A stretch of DNA of 45,706 nucleotides from a virus (IMGVR_UViG_3300025154_000162:1-45706); one strand, 5' to 3'. Positions 9,104 through 18,800 are shown, counted from the stretch's first letter. The notes: generated by a model not told the origin, from the letters alone. Made by a program: numbers and translations.

Positions 9104-9559
9104 ATGACAGATCAAAGCAATAATAATTCTAAATGTATAACAATATGTAATGATGTAAAACTTTTATCTGAACGCGTAGATAGGCTAGAAGACAGAGTGG
9201 AAGATATGAGAGTTTCAATTAATAATATAGATACTCAAGGCAACGTTTTAGAAGCTGTATTATGTCGATTGGAAACCGCTTTTGAAAAAAATATTCAGGT
9301 TATGAATAGTATGGGAGATACATTAGCTTCTATGCGATATGAAATTAAAACAGTTGGTCAGTTGACTTCTGAATTAAAGGTTGAAATTGGGGGAGTAAAA
9401 AAAAAGTTTGATGAAGCAGAAGAAAAAAATAAAATTGATATTAGATTAATTATCAAAGAAGTTTTGTCAAATAAGATTATATGGTTATTAGGAATTGCTA
9501 CTGCGATTTTTGAAATTGTGCGTTCCAATTTTGATAATATAAAAAATTTTTTAAAATAA
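9104..9559 (+). CDS. Coiled-coil protein with C-terminal membrane anchor (XhlA/holin-accessory-like)
   Basis: 151 residues. A long charged coiled coil (about residues 18-120) is followed by one hydrophobic segment near residues 127-147 (NKIIWLLGIATAIFEIV) and a short basic end. This layout matches haemolysin XhlA-like holin accessory proteins, although those are usually shorter (~90 residues). The ribosome site is the GGGGGG run at 9089-9094. A three-helix membrane protein lies 1.4 kb downstream and the lysin at 24.9 kb, so a lysis role is plausible. A structural anchor is the alternative. Assignment rests on topology, not on a diagnostic motif. Confidence 0.5.
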   Translation: MTDQSNNNSKCITICNDVKLLSERVDRLEDRVEDMRVSINNIDTQGNVLEAVLCRLETAFEKNIQVMNSMGDTLASMRYEIKTVGQLTSELKVEIGGVKKKFDEAEEKNKIDIRLIIKEVLSNKIIWLLGIATAIFEIVRSNFDNIKNFLK

Positions 9560-9571
9560 AGGGTGATTTTC

Positions 9572-10198
9572 ATGCCGTCTAAAAGTGAAAATGAAAAGTT
9601 AAAAATTGATTTGGTTCCTATTACTGAAAAAGTAATTAAATTTTATATTGGAGAAGAAACATATAAAATAAGTTTAATTCCATATGTTTCCATTTCTAAT
9701 AAAGTAGAAATAATTCAAAATTATATCAATTGTTTATATGAAGACAATCTAGAGGAAAATATATCTACCAAGTATATAGCAAGTAAATATATGTTAATTT
9801 TAGAAATTGTTGAACGATTGACAAATATTGATGTAGAAAGTTTAAGTATAGACCTGGTATACAATAGTGGATTGTGGGAAAAAATTGTTTCGGAAATTTA
9901 TAATTATTCAGAATTTGAACGAGAATTAAATGAAGTTGTAAAAATTAAAGAAACAGAGATACTTTTAAGCAATTCTGTAGGTAAAATTGTTAATGACATT
10001 TCTATTAAAGTAATTGATTTGCTAGATAAAATTAAAAACATTGATGTTGACACACTAAAAAATATATCTAAAGAATTTACAAATAATCTAGATGAATTAA
10101 ATAAAAAGTATCCTGGTCTTACAGAAACAAGTAAACCTAAAAAAGAAGTTCCTCTCGTGAAGCCTGCAAGAAAATCAGGAAAAAAAAAGGTTCAATAG
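9572..10198 (+). CDS. Candidate tail assembly chaperone (first frame)
   Basis: 208 residues from ATG 9572, which is six bases after AGGGTG; an in-frame GTG at 9563 is less well placed. The protein is helical and acidic, ending in a Lys/Pro-rich tail. Position between tail tube and tape measure, a helical body and an A-rich slippery end are the classic features of the lambda G type tail chaperone. The last codons (GGA AAA AAA AAG) contain nine A residues. A +1 or -2 shift there would continue into the next open frame; a -1 shift would add only a short tail ending at TGA 10210. Chaperone function is inference from order and the shift site, not from homology. Confidence 0.45.
   Translation: MPSKSENEKLKIDLVPITEKVIKFYIGEETYKISLIPYVSISNKVEIIQNYINCLYEDNLEENISTKYIASKYMLILEIVERLTNIDVESLSIDLVYNSGLWEKIVSEIYNYSEFERELNEVVKIKETEILLSNSVGKIVNDISIKVIDLLDKIKNIDVDTLKNISKEFTNNLDELNKKYPGLTETSKPKKEVPLVKPARKSGKKKVQ
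10180..10190 (+). promoter_or_regulatory. Candidate programmed frameshift site (A9-GG)
   Basis: Nine consecutive A bases (10180-10188) followed by GG end the upstream frame. They contain the canonical heptamers A AAA AAA and A AAA AAG. The downstream frame is open back to 10161 and its ATG at 10209 has no properly spaced ribosome site; the only AAGG is 18 nt away. Fusion needs a +1 or -2 shift, as reported for some tail chaperone genes (Mu uses -2). Confidence 0.35.
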
Positions 10199-10208
10199 TT
10201 TTAATTTC

Positions 10209-10469
10209 ATGAAAAAGAATAAGTTTGCTAAACATAAAAGCAAAAATGAATGTTCTGAATATGAAGAAAATTCTTTCAAAAATGGTTATCATAAAAAATG
10301 TCCTGAATGTGAAGAAAATTCTTTAGTGTTAATTGTTGAGAAAAAAATTTCAGATGGAGTTACATATTTCAAAAAATATCTTTTTTGTAGTGTTTGCGAA
10401 TATAAAAAAGAATACAAGCAAAAGAATTGTCAAAATAATAAAACAGAGAATTTTGTAGACGAGGAGTGA
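10209..10469 (+). CDS. Zinc-ribbon-like small protein, possible frameshift extension
   Basis: 86 residues as an independent gene. Cys pairs CPEC (near residue 37) and CSVC (near residue 62) form a zinc-ribbon pattern; a CSEYEEN/CPECEEN near-repeat is visible in the first half. It is Lys-rich and probably binds zinc. Lack of a ribosome site in front of ATG 10209 and the overlapping open frame upstream make it a candidate C-terminal extension of the preceding protein. Alternatively it is translated by termination-reinitiation, since the upstream stop lies only 10 bases away. Confidence 0.5.
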   Translation: MKKNKFAKHKSKNECSEYEENSFKNGYHKKCPECEENSLVLIVEKKISDGVTYFKKYLFCSVCEYKKEYKQKNCQNNKTENFVDEE

Positions 10470-10480
10470 GAATAAAATAA

Positions 10481-10987
10481 ATGCCACAATATTATAATGA
10501 TGAACAACTAACTAAAGGTTTAATTTCTATAATGAGTGGCGTTATGGATAGCGTAGCACAAAAATTGAAAGACCTGTTGGCCGATGATGCAGGATTGATA
10601 GATACAATTATTTATCAGGCCAATGATCCAAAGGCATATGCGCGGCAAGGAGATTCGGGGGGGTTGTTAGGAATGTGGGAAAAAAAACCTTTGAAATCTA
10701 GTGGGCGAGGAATTGCTTATCAAATTTATGCTGATTCAGATTTGCTTTCTCATGATCCCAAGCATTTTATTCACGGCTCTAATTATTGGGAAGAGAGTGA
10801 TGATATTCGTGACATATTGATTGATTTAGTGGTTGGTGGTGGTTCAGGAGATTTTTTTGGTAGTGGTTTTTGGATGGGGGCTAGAGACTTTTGGACTCCT
10901 TTTTTAGAAATGCTCGAAGATGGAACAGTTAATAAAATTTTAGAAAGTGAATTTAAAAAAAGAGGAATAGTTTATATTAAGGTTTAA
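10481..10987 (+). CDS. HK97 gp10-like / tail completion candidate
   Basis: 168 residues. The N-terminal helix (LTKGLISIMSGVMDSVAQKL) is followed by AYARQGDSGGLLGMW and a Gly-rich region ending in an FWTPFLEML helix. Phage neck and tail-completion proteins of the HK97 gp10 type typically show a helix, then a Y-x-R-T/Q-G-x-LL element and a C-terminal helix, which fits. It lies between the chaperone candidate and a membrane protein. The call is family resemblance by eye and remains tentative. Confidence 0.45.
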   Translation: MPQYYNDEQLTKGLISIMSGVMDSVAQKLKDLLADDAGLIDTIIYQANDPKAYARQGDSGGLLGMWEKKPLKSSGRGIAYQIYADSDLLSHDPKHFIHGSNYWEESDDIRDILIDLVVGGGSGDFFGSGFWMGARDFWTPFLEMLEDGTVNKILESEFKKRGIVYIKV

Positions 10988-11000
10988 GGAGAAACTATTT

Positions 11001-11306
11001 ATGGCAATGACATTAAGTCAATTTTTAACTTGGTTGTTTGCTTCAGGTGGAAGTGCCGTGGTAGCTAGTTTTATTTTGGAAAGAAGTGGAAAATATCAGG
11101 AACTAGCATCTGAAGCTAGAAAGTGGGTATTTTTTGTAGTAGCCGCGGTTATTGCTTTGGCTGGTTATTTTACTGTTACATATGTTCCAACAGATATTTT
11201 AAATCAAATTGCTCCGATTTTTACAATTGTAGCGATGATTTTTACAACTGTATTTTTAGGAACTAAGGCCCATGAGTTTGATAAACTCACAAGTAAAAAG
11301 CAATAA
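11001..11306 (+). CDS. Three-helix membrane protein, putative holin
   Basis: 101 residues with three hydrophobic segments: about residues 7-26, 42-61 (WVFFVVAAVIALAGYF) and 68-88 (IAPIFTIVAMIFTTVFLG). A short charged Lys-rich C-terminus follows. Size, topology and basic tail match class I holins, which make the membrane lesion that releases endolysin. The ribosome site AAGGAGAAA is good. The lysin is far away at 24.9 kb, so the lysis genes are split. Another membrane-bound virion role cannot be excluded. A strong terminator follows. Confidence 0.55.
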   Translation: MAMTLSQFLTWLFASGGSAVVASFILERSGKYQELASEARKWVFFVVAAVIALAGYFTVTYVPTDILNQIAPIFTIVAMIFTTVFLGTKAHEFDKLTSKKQ

Positions 11307-11326
11307 TAAAAATAATTATTTTTATT

Positions 11327-11360
11327 AAAAGAGTATGCCCTTTGGCATACTCTTTTTTTT
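11327..11360 (+). terminator. Strong rho-independent terminator
   Basis: GAGTATGCC (11331-11339), loop CTTT, GGCATACTC (11344-11352), then eight T residues to 11360. Flanking A4/T4 lengthens the stem. An AT-only 22-nt palindrome lies just before it (11305-11326). No promoter is obvious in the 27 bases before the next gene, so read-through must feed the recombination and tape measure genes unless a promoter is hidden. Confidence 0.9.
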
Positions 11361-11387
11361 TAAATTTTAAAATTTAAAGGAATTTTT

Positions 11388-11852
11388 ATGTACATATATT
11401 CAATAGATTCGTCTCTTGCCAATACTGGAATTTGTATTTTTGAATCTGAAACAGGAAAACCAAAGCAAGTATTTAGTATCCAAACAAATGCAAAATATAA
11501 TCATGCGAATAGATTAAAAATAATTGCTGATTTTTTTCTAAAACTTAGGGAAAAATATCCGACAAATATTGTTGTCTTCGAACAAGGTTTTTCTCGTTAT
11601 TCCATTAGTACTCAAGCATTATTCAAAGTTATTGGTGTAATTTCTTATGTTTTTTGGGATTGCGAACAATTATTTTATGCTCCGTCAACTGTAAAAAAGG
11701 CAGTTACGGGTAACGGGAGGGCTGATAAAAAAGATGTGCAAAGAGAAATAAAAAAAAGATGGCCCTACTTAAATTTTGAAAATGATGATCAATCTGATGC
11801 TTGTGCTGTTGGAATTTGTTACTTGCTGGATAAAGGAAAGCTAAAGAAATGA
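11388..11852 (+). CDS. RuvC-like Holliday junction resolvase
   Basis: 154 residues with the RuvC/RNase H fold pattern. Asp7 lies in the first strand (YIYSIDSSLANTG), Glu65 in VVFEQG, and the acidic C-terminal motif DDQSDA holds Asp134 and Asp137. A basic KK-x-VTGNGRADKK segment precedes the last helix, as in phage RuvC-like enzymes. It probably resolves branched DNA during replication or packaging. The gene has an AAAGGA site and starts right after a strong terminator. It is 10 bp from the tyrosine recombinase gene, so a recombination pair sits inside the tail module. Confidence 0.85.
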   Translation: MYIYSIDSSLANTGICIFESETGKPKQVFSIQTNAKYNHANRLKIIADFFLKLREKYPTNIVVFEQGFSRYSISTQALFKVIGVISYVFWDCEQLFYAPSTVKKAVTGNGRADKKDVQREIKKRWPYLNFENDDQSDACAVGICYLLDKGKLKK

Positions 11853-11862
11853 GAAATAAAAA

Positions 11863-12867
11863 ATGAAAAAGAAACAAGTTTATAATAGAATTTATAATGA
11901 AGAAGAATATAAATTAGTCAATGTAGAAAATTTAGAAATAATTGATGATTTTCTTCAAGAATATCGTCAGAGAAAAATAAAGAAAACTACATTAATGCAG
12001 TATGCAAATGACCTTAGAATCATTGCGTTGTTTGTAAAAAGATTTTGCGATAATCAATTTTTTTTAAATTTATCTAAAAAAGATTTTAGAAAATTAAGTC
12101 TTTGGTTAAGTGATGACTGTCAAATGTCTAATGCTAGAACAAATCGCATAATGAGCGCGTGTCGGTCTATGTTAACTTATATTGAAGACAGTGATGAATA
12201 TGAGTATTTAACCAATGTCGCAAAGAAAGTAAAAGGTTTGCCTAAAGAAAGAGTAAGAACAGACGAGAATGATTTTTTTATGACTTTTGATCAGATTATG
12301 CGAGTGCGGCAAAAGCTAATTGAAATGGGAGAAATACAGCTTGCCGTACTTCATATGATTATGTTTGATAGTGGGGCAAGACGAAACGAAGTTGCCCAAA
12401 TAAAAAAACATAATTTATTAAGTGGGAATAAAACTAATTCGGTAGTAGGAAAACGAGGAAAAGTATTTTCTTTAGTATATTTAGATGATACAAAAGAATT
12501 GATTAGGCAATGGTTAAGTGAGAGGGGTGAAGACGATATAGATTGTTTATGGATTGTGGGAAAGGGTGAAAATAAACGGGAAGCATCATATGAAATTCTA
12601 TATGAATGGACTATGAAAATTCGCAAAGTTATAACTGAATTGGAAGGAAAAGAAATAAATATTTTTCCCCATTCTTATAGGCATAGTCGAACGGAATGTA
12701 TGTTGCAAGGTGCAGATACCAGAATTATAGATAAAAATACTGGTCTTCCTAAAAAATTTCCCTTAGAGCAAGTTCAAATATTCTTACATCATTCAGACCC
12801 TAAGACAACTTTAGATTACTCTAAGGATCATACTGAAGAAGTTATTGATACCATGTTTAATTTATAA
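11863..12867 (+). CDS. Tyrosine recombinase (XerC/integrase family)
   Basis: 334 residues. A SAM-like core-binding domain covers about residues 25-120 and the catalytic domain about 140-330. Visible catalytic residues are Arg173 (DSGARRNE), a Lys in the beta hairpin (~197-200), His270 and Arg273 (HSYRHSR), His309 or His310 (LHHSDPKTT) and Tyr319 (LDYSK). All core residues are present, so the enzyme should be active. No attachment core is recognisable beside it, and it lies between RuvC and the tape measure gene rather than in a lysogeny module. From memory, SPbeta-type phages also carry an XerC-like gene near their tape measure gene (not verified). Its role may be chromosome resolution or integration. 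Confidence 0.88.
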   Translation: MKKKQVYNRIYNEEEYKLVNVENLEIIDDFLQEYRQRKIKKTTLMQYANDLRIIALFVKRFCDNQFFLNLSKKDFRKLSLWLSDDCQMSNARTNRIMSACRSMLTYIEDSDEYEYLTNVAKKVKGLPKERVRTDENDFFMTFDQIMRVRQKLIEMGEIQLAVLHMIMFDSGARRNEVAQIKKHNLLSGNKTNSVVGKRGKVFSLVYLDDTKELIRQWLSERGEDDIDCLWIVGKGENKREASYEILYEWTMKIRKVITELEGKEINIFPHSYRHSRTECMLQGADTRIIDKNTGLPKKFPLEQVQIFLHHSDPKTTLDYSKDHTEEVIDTMFNL

Positions 12868-12897
12868 AAATAAATTTTATAAGAAGGGAGGTTTTTA

Positions 12898-14237
12898 ATG
12901 CCACCTAGTAATAAATATCAAGTTATAGTTGAAGCGATTGTAGATCAAGCACAACTTCAACAACAATTTTCAAAAGTACAAGCTACATTAAATCAATTAG
13001 CGGCAGGAAGAAAAATTGTACTGTTTGATGATAGAGTAAATCATGAAGCTATTCAAAGTGCAAAAAGAGAAGTAGAAAAACTTTTTGGCGATGTGCAAGC
13101 ATTTGGAAAAGTTAAGATTTTTGAAAGCCCATCGGGAGAAGTGACAGGGGCAATCGTTCAATATCGTGACAAATTGAATTTGGTACAACAAGCGTATTTG
13201 AAAATTGCCGAAAGTGGAGGGAAGTGGGAATTAGCATCTCGTAGTACCGCTCAAAATATTGATCAAGCCCGTAAAGAAGCAGAGAAATTTGCAAAGCAAC
13301 AAGAACAAATGTATCGTTCTGCTTATCAGATGGATCAAGAATATAATCTGAGAAAAGAAAGAATGTTGCGTGAGGCTTATGCTCAAAATGAAAAATTAGA
13401 TCGTCAAAAAGAAATTGCTATTAAAAGGCAAGAATTGGCTCTTGACAGACTGCAAATAAAAAATAAAGATGCTTTTGGAGATAGCGCGGTAAAAGTTGCT
13501 TTAACTAATTATAATAAAATGTTTGACGCATTTAAAAGCGGGAAAGCAACATTAGATCAAGTTAAATTAGCTTTTGGAGATTTGAGTAATTCAGTTGCAA
13601 AATTTAACGATGCGACGAGAAGTGCTAATAAATCTGGACTAAGTTTTACTTCCATGTTGGATGTTGCCATTAAGAAAATCGCTGTATGGGGTATGGGCAC
13701 AATGGCAATTTATGGCACTATGAGAAAAATTCAAGATGGTATACAGTATATTCGAGATTTAAATAAGGAATTGACGAATACTCAAATTGTTACCGGAGAG
13801 AGTAGTCAAAAAATTGGTCAGTTGGCAAGTAAATATAATCAGTTGGCTTTAGAATTAGGGTCTACATCTTTACAGGTAGCTCAATCTTCTTTGACATTTA
13901 TTCGTCAAGGTAAAAGTGCTGAAGAATCTGGAATTTTAGTTAGAAACAGTATGATGATTTCAAAACTTGCTAATCTTGAAAGCGCGCAAGCAAGTGAGTA
14001 TTTGACATCTGTAATGAATGGCTATCAAATGTCTGTAGAAGAAACTACGGGTGCTATTGATAAGATGGTTGCGGTTGATAACGCGGCAGCCACGTCAGTC
14101 GGAGAATTAGCAGAGGCATTAAGTAGAACTAGTTCGGTAGCGCAAACTAGCGGTGTATCTTTTGAGAATCTCGTTGCATACATAGGAACGGTTTCGAGTA
14201 TAACGAGGCGAAATGCTGAGAGTATTGGTGAAGCCTT
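12898..14237 (+). CDS. Tape measure protein, exon 1
   Basis: Encodes residues 1-446 plus two bases of codon 447 of the tape measure protein, which sets tail length and guides DNA ejection. It has an AAGGGAGG ribosome site, a long helical region (residues ~90-190), then the conserved TMP segment with SVGELAEALSRTSSVA, SFENLVAYIGTVSSITRR and ESIGEAFK. The genomic frame runs on to TAA 14335 but the last ~32 codons are intron, not protein: the family motif GEAFK-TIF-x-R breaks off at 14237 and resumes at 15822. Exon 1 ends GCC TT, and exon 2 begins C AAA ACC, restoring Phe447 (TTC). Confidence 0.88.
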
Positions 14238-15821
14238 TAAAAATTTTGTAATACTAATGAATATGTGTTACAATAGATGGAGGCGTTGGGGCATAATAAA
14301 TAATCCCCAAATGAAAATTCTCTTTAATGATTTATAATAAATAATTATAATTATTTATTATAATGCTTGAAAACCCTTTGGCGGGGCAACAAGAACGAAG
14401 CGATTTTAAATTCTGTATTTTATAATTTATATTTTATCTTCCCTTGGAGAAATTATGAGTATTTGTAATTTTTGTGAAATTGAATTTACTAATGTCAGTA
14501 ATAAAAAATATTGTTCCGTTGAGTGTAGAAATAAAGCAAGAAGCAAAAGAGATAGTAATAAATTCGAATTGATTTGCAAGAATTGCAATAAAGAATATTC
14601 TGGTGGTCGTCATAGTAAAAAAAATATTAATAATTTTTGTAGTAAAAATTGTCAACTTAAGTATAGATATAAAAAAGAAAACTTGCAATTATCAAATTGT
14701 AAAATTTGCAATACTGAATTTTATCAAAAACTTTCTAAACATGTTACTTGCTCAGTGGAATGTAGAAATAAAATGATTAAGATAAAAAAAGAGAATAATC
14801 CTTTTTATTATACTTGTGAAAATTGCGGAAATCCTTTTTCTACACCAGATAAAAGACAAGGCAATCATATTTTTTGTTCTCGTGAGTGTAGTACTATATT
14901 TTTTGCTAAACAATCTAAAGTAGAAGTTAAATGTCCCAATTGTGGAAAATTTTTTGAGAGAGCAGGTAACAGAAAAAGAATAATATTTTGTTCGCCTAAA
15001 TGTGGGTACGAACACAGAAGTAAAACATATTTTGGCAAAAATTCTCCAACTTACAATCATGATATTCCTGATGCTGATAGAATTGCCAAATGTCAAAAAT
15101 GTGGAAAGACTTTTGATATTAAATTACGAAAAAAGAAACCTAAATTTTGTTCTAAAAAATGTAAAATTGCATCAATGAATACTAGTCTAACAAAACCGCA
15201 TATTAAAATCTGTGATATTCTTTGTGAAATGAATTTAAAATTTGAAATAGAATATTCTATTAATGGTTTTTTATTAGACGTTTATATTAGTGATGATATT
15301 ATGATTGAAATAATGGGAAAATATTGGCATTGTGATATAAGAAATTACAATGAGCCAAAAAATGAAAAACAAATTAAAAATATAGATAAAGATAAAAGAA
15401 AAAAAGAATCAGTTTTTAATAAAACAGGTGGATATATTTTATATCTTTGGGAAGATGATATAAATATGCGTCCTGATTTATGCAAAAAATTAATTGAAAA
15501 ATATGTTCGAAGTAATGGAAAATTAAAAAATTATCATTCAATGAATTATTTTTTAAATAATAATTTATTGAAACTAAACGATAACGTTTTAGTTCCATTT
15601 TTTGAACAATAATTTTTTGAAATCGCACGTCGAGAGACTAAACAAGAGAACATCATGTAAAATGATGATGTGATAGTCCGATCTACAGATATGCCAATAA
15701 AAATTAAACTGTAGAAAATAGGTCAAGTGTAAAGACACTTTAAAGAAGTACCTATTTCGCCATATTGATATTGTAAATATGGTCAGTAATACAAATAACA
15801 TTTGTATGAAAGTAACAGATG
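14238..15821 (+). mobile_element. Group I intron (1584 nt) in the tape measure gene
   Basis: The 5' site follows U14237 and the 3' site follows G15821, the two base rules of group I splicing, and joining restores frame and the conserved motif. The guide sequence GAGGC (14280-14284) pairs with exon GCCUU, giving a U-G wobble exactly at the cut (P1). An extra 9-bp hairpin (UUGUAAUAC/GUGUUACAA) sits in the P1 loop, and a UUGGGG/CCCCAA hairpin follows. The 3' core shows AGACUA (15635-15640) and UAGUCC (15674-15679) as P7 strands, with a CAUCAU/AUGAUG P8. P9-type hairpins (AAAUAGGU/ACCUAUUU, CCAUAUU/AAUAUGG, AUACAAAU/AUUUGUAU) lie before the 3' site. A 30-nt palindrome covers 14333-14362. The endonuclease ORF sits in a peripheral loop. 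Confidence 0.88.
14455..15612 (+). CDS. Intron-encoded EDxHD (Vsr-like) homing endonuclease with six zinc knuckles
   Basis: 385 residues. The N-terminal 240 residues hold six C-x2-C...C-x3-C knuckles, starting at Cys4, 41, 82, 121, 160 and 213. The C-terminal nuclease (about 243-352) has the EDxHD pattern of the I-Bth0305I / very-short-patch-repair family: FLLDVYI (Asp275), IEIMGKYWH (Glu285, His292), a Lys/Asp-rich IKNIDKDKRKK segment and GGYILYLWEDDI. The fold nicks or cuts DNA with divalent metal. The knuckles are presumably for long-site DNA recognition, and the expected target is the intronless tape measure sequence around the GEAFKTIF codons. The ribosome region is CCUUGGAGAAAUU. It is transcribed within the intron, so splicing and translation compete. 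Confidence 0.85.
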   Translation: MSICNFCEIEFTNVSNKKYCSVECRNKARSKRDSNKFELICKNCNKEYSGGRHSKKNINNFCSKNCQLKYRYKKENLQLSNCKICNTEFYQKLSKHVTCSVECRNKMIKIKKENNPFYYTCENCGNPFSTPDKRQGNHIFCSRECSTIFFAKQSKVEVKCPNCGKFFERAGNRKRIIFCSPKCGYEHRSKTYFGKNSPTYNHDIPDADRIAKCQKCGKTFDIKLRKKKPKFCSKKCKIASMNTSLTKPHIKICDILCEMNLKFEIEYSINGFLLDVYISDDIMIEIMGKYWHCDIRNYNEPKNEKQIKNIDKDKRKKESVFNKTGGYILYLWEDDINMRPDLCKKLIEKYVRSNGKLKNYHSMNYFLNNNLLKLNDNVLVPFFEQ

Positions 15822-18800
15822 CAAAACCATTTTTACTCGAATGCAAAATATACGATTGGGGGATTTAGACGAAGAAGGGCAATCTATTAATAATGTAGAA
15901 GAAGCATTAAAAAGAGTTGACATTCAGTTAAGAGAAAACGATACAACCTTTAGAAACATGGAAGATGTTTTAGCTGATGTAGCAGATAAATGGAAAACAT
16001 TTGATGATGTTACACGAGCCAGTATAACTCAAGCTCTGGCTGGTACGAGACAAGCCAACATGCTGATAGCATTACTTGACAACTGGTCTATGTCACAAAA
16101 TTTACTTACCGAAGAAATGGAATCCTCTGGACTTGCCGCCCAAAGATTCGGTATATATATGGAAGGTCTAGAGGCAACCACTAATAAATTTACTGCGACT
16201 TGGGAAAAAGTAGTTCAAGATACCATTACTGAAGAATTGGTAAAAAAATTTCTTGAGTTTGGTATTGTGTTATTAGAAGTTGCAGATAATTTGGGGGTTC
16301 TTAATATAGCATTAGTAGCTTTAGCTACTTTCATGATAACTAAACTTGCTTTGGTTATACCCGGATTAACTAGTACAATATATACATTAATTACCGCGTT
16401 TATCAGCTTAACTGGTACTGTCACTATGACTAGTACGGCAGTAAATGCGCTGTCTATTTCTATGGGAGGAATGGCGTTAGGTTTAGCCGTTGTTGGTTTA
16501 ATTGCTTTATTTAATAAATTAAATGCTTCAGCAGTTGAAACCTATACTAATTTTGAAAAACTAAAACGTCAAACAGACGATAATAAAAACGAACTTTCTA
16601 GTTTAGCCAAAGAATATGAAGCATTAGCAAACAAACAAAATAAAAATTCAGATGATTTAATTAGATTGCTTGATATACAGACAATTGTAAATACTAAATA
16701 TGGCGGGTTAACTGAGGGTATTACATTATATTCAGATGCAATTGATAGGAACAGTCAAGCGATTGATGAAAATATCGAATGGCTTAAAGAAAAAGCAAAA
16801 TTTGAAGAAATAGAGTTTATTAATAAGAATAAACGCGCTTATGAAGAACAAAAAAAATTCCTAGAAGCAAAAACGATGAGTGGGGCTGGCCCTACATGGC
16901 AAAGAGTTAATTTATATGGCACTCCCGAAGAACAATTAACTCAACTAGGTAAATATTTAGAAACTCATAAGGACATTAGCGGATTATTAGAAAAAGAATA
17001 TGGAATTAGAAATGATGAAATTTCCGCTGCTAAATCTCTCATAATCGAATACGAACATTATGTTAATGTATTAGCTGATATTTCTGTTGGTTGGCAAGAT
17101 ATTGGTGTAAGTAGAAGGGGGGCAATGGAATCAGAGGTTGATGATTGGAAAGATGTTGGCGGTAATGTTAATCTTCCAAAACCATTAACTATTGCCCCTC
17201 AAATTGCGGGGGGGTTTGGTGATTTATCTACAATAATTACAAATTTAAATACTGAATTAAAAGTTTATTTAGATTTATTAAGCAAATCGCAAAGTGGACA
17301 ACAATTATCTGCTGATGACATTGCGGCATTATCTGCTGTCAATAAGGATTATACTGACTTTCTTGTACTTGAAGGGGATCAATTAGTACTAAACGAAGAA
17401 GCAGTAAGGGCGTATATTCAAGCACAAGCAGATTTAGTTGCTTTGCAAGCTAGAGGTGTTTCTGAAGCTAATCCTTATAGTGCTGAATTGTATATACAAG
17501 CAGACCTTGTTGGTGCATGGGTCGAGATGATTAAAAATGATTTAATTCCTGCTACCGAAGATGCGCGCAATGAAATTGCTGGTCTTTTCAGTGATCTTGC
17601 AGCTTCTTTAGATACAAGTATGACTGATGCTCGTGATAGCTATATAGAAAGTCATAACGAACTTGTTGATAAATTAGCGGAATTAAGAGTACAAATTATG
17701 AGGGTTGAAGCACAGCCTTTTTCTGAAGAACAAAGGGCTGAGTTAATTAAATTAAAAGAAGAATTTAACAATACATCTAGGGCGGTTGATGCACTTGCTG
17801 CTGAACATGAATTAGCGACACGACGCATCATTTATGGAATGATGTTACAACGTGTTATGCAAATGGATTTAAGTCGTCTTCCTCCTGCCCAGGCTCTAGC
17901 AATACAGCAAGCGGCCTTTAAAATGATGGACGATATTGGAACAGCCTGGGGCCTTATTGATGCAAATACTTCTGCTGTTGTTCAAGGCATGACCGAATTC
18001 GTTACATTGGCTATGTCAGGCGCGGGTGAGGAAGCCATTGCTGTTTTAGATAGAGTTAGATTAGCGGCATTGGCGGCGGCTGGTGATTATTATATTCGTT
18101 TTCATGTAACAGTAGACGATGAAGGCATTGCATATGGTGCAATGGGTTATGATTGGTCAGATTCAGGAAAATCAACCGTTCCCGAAAAACCTAAAGGTGG
18201 CGGCGGTGGTGGTGGCGGAGGCGGGGCAGAAAAAGCCAAAGAAGAACCTACCTATTCCGGTGCAAACCTCTACCAAATGATCATCAATCTTATTCGGCAA
18301 GAAAAAGAAGCTGAAAAAGAATTGATTCGAGAAAAGCAAGATGCTCTCCGTCAGGAACAAGAAATACTAAAGCAACAGCAAGACGCTTTAGATAAACAAC
18401 TAGAAGATTATGAAAAGATAATCGATGCTCGTAAAGAAATTCTCCAAACACAAGAAGATGAATTAGATTATCAAGAAGAAATTGCGGATAAAAATAAGTC
18501 TATTCAAAAACTTCAAAGAGAATTAGCAATACTTGCATTAGACGATTCAGCGGAATCGAAAAAACGTCAATTAGAACTACGAGAAGAATTAGAGGAAGAA
18601 CTTTCCGACTTAGACGAAACTCAAAGAGAACACGAAATAGAATTAACCGAAAATCGTCTTGATGAAGAGTATGAATTATATAAACAATATATTGAAAACC
18701 AAAAGACTTTATTGCAAACCCAATTTGACTTATTAGATCAAGAATATGATGTCTTGCAAGATACCATTGATGCAATTGATGAATTTCTAAGTAAGTCTGG

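Noticed and set aside
11388-12898. Attachment site beside the tyrosine recombinase
   Set aside because: No repeat pair or tRNA-like sequence was found near the gene.
14238-14337. Extension of the first tape measure frame to a 479-codon gene
   Set aside because: These codons lie inside the group I intron and break the conserved motif; the stop falls in an intron hairpin.
14333-14362. 30-nt AT palindrome as a replication origin or terminator
   Set aside because: It sits within the intron between the P2 hairpin and the endonuclease gene and is best explained as a peripheral intron stem.
15802-15821. ATG 15802 as the start of a separate 1270-residue protein
   Set aside because: It lies in the last 20 bases of the intron, has no ribosome site, and the following sequence begins mid-motif of the tape measure family.
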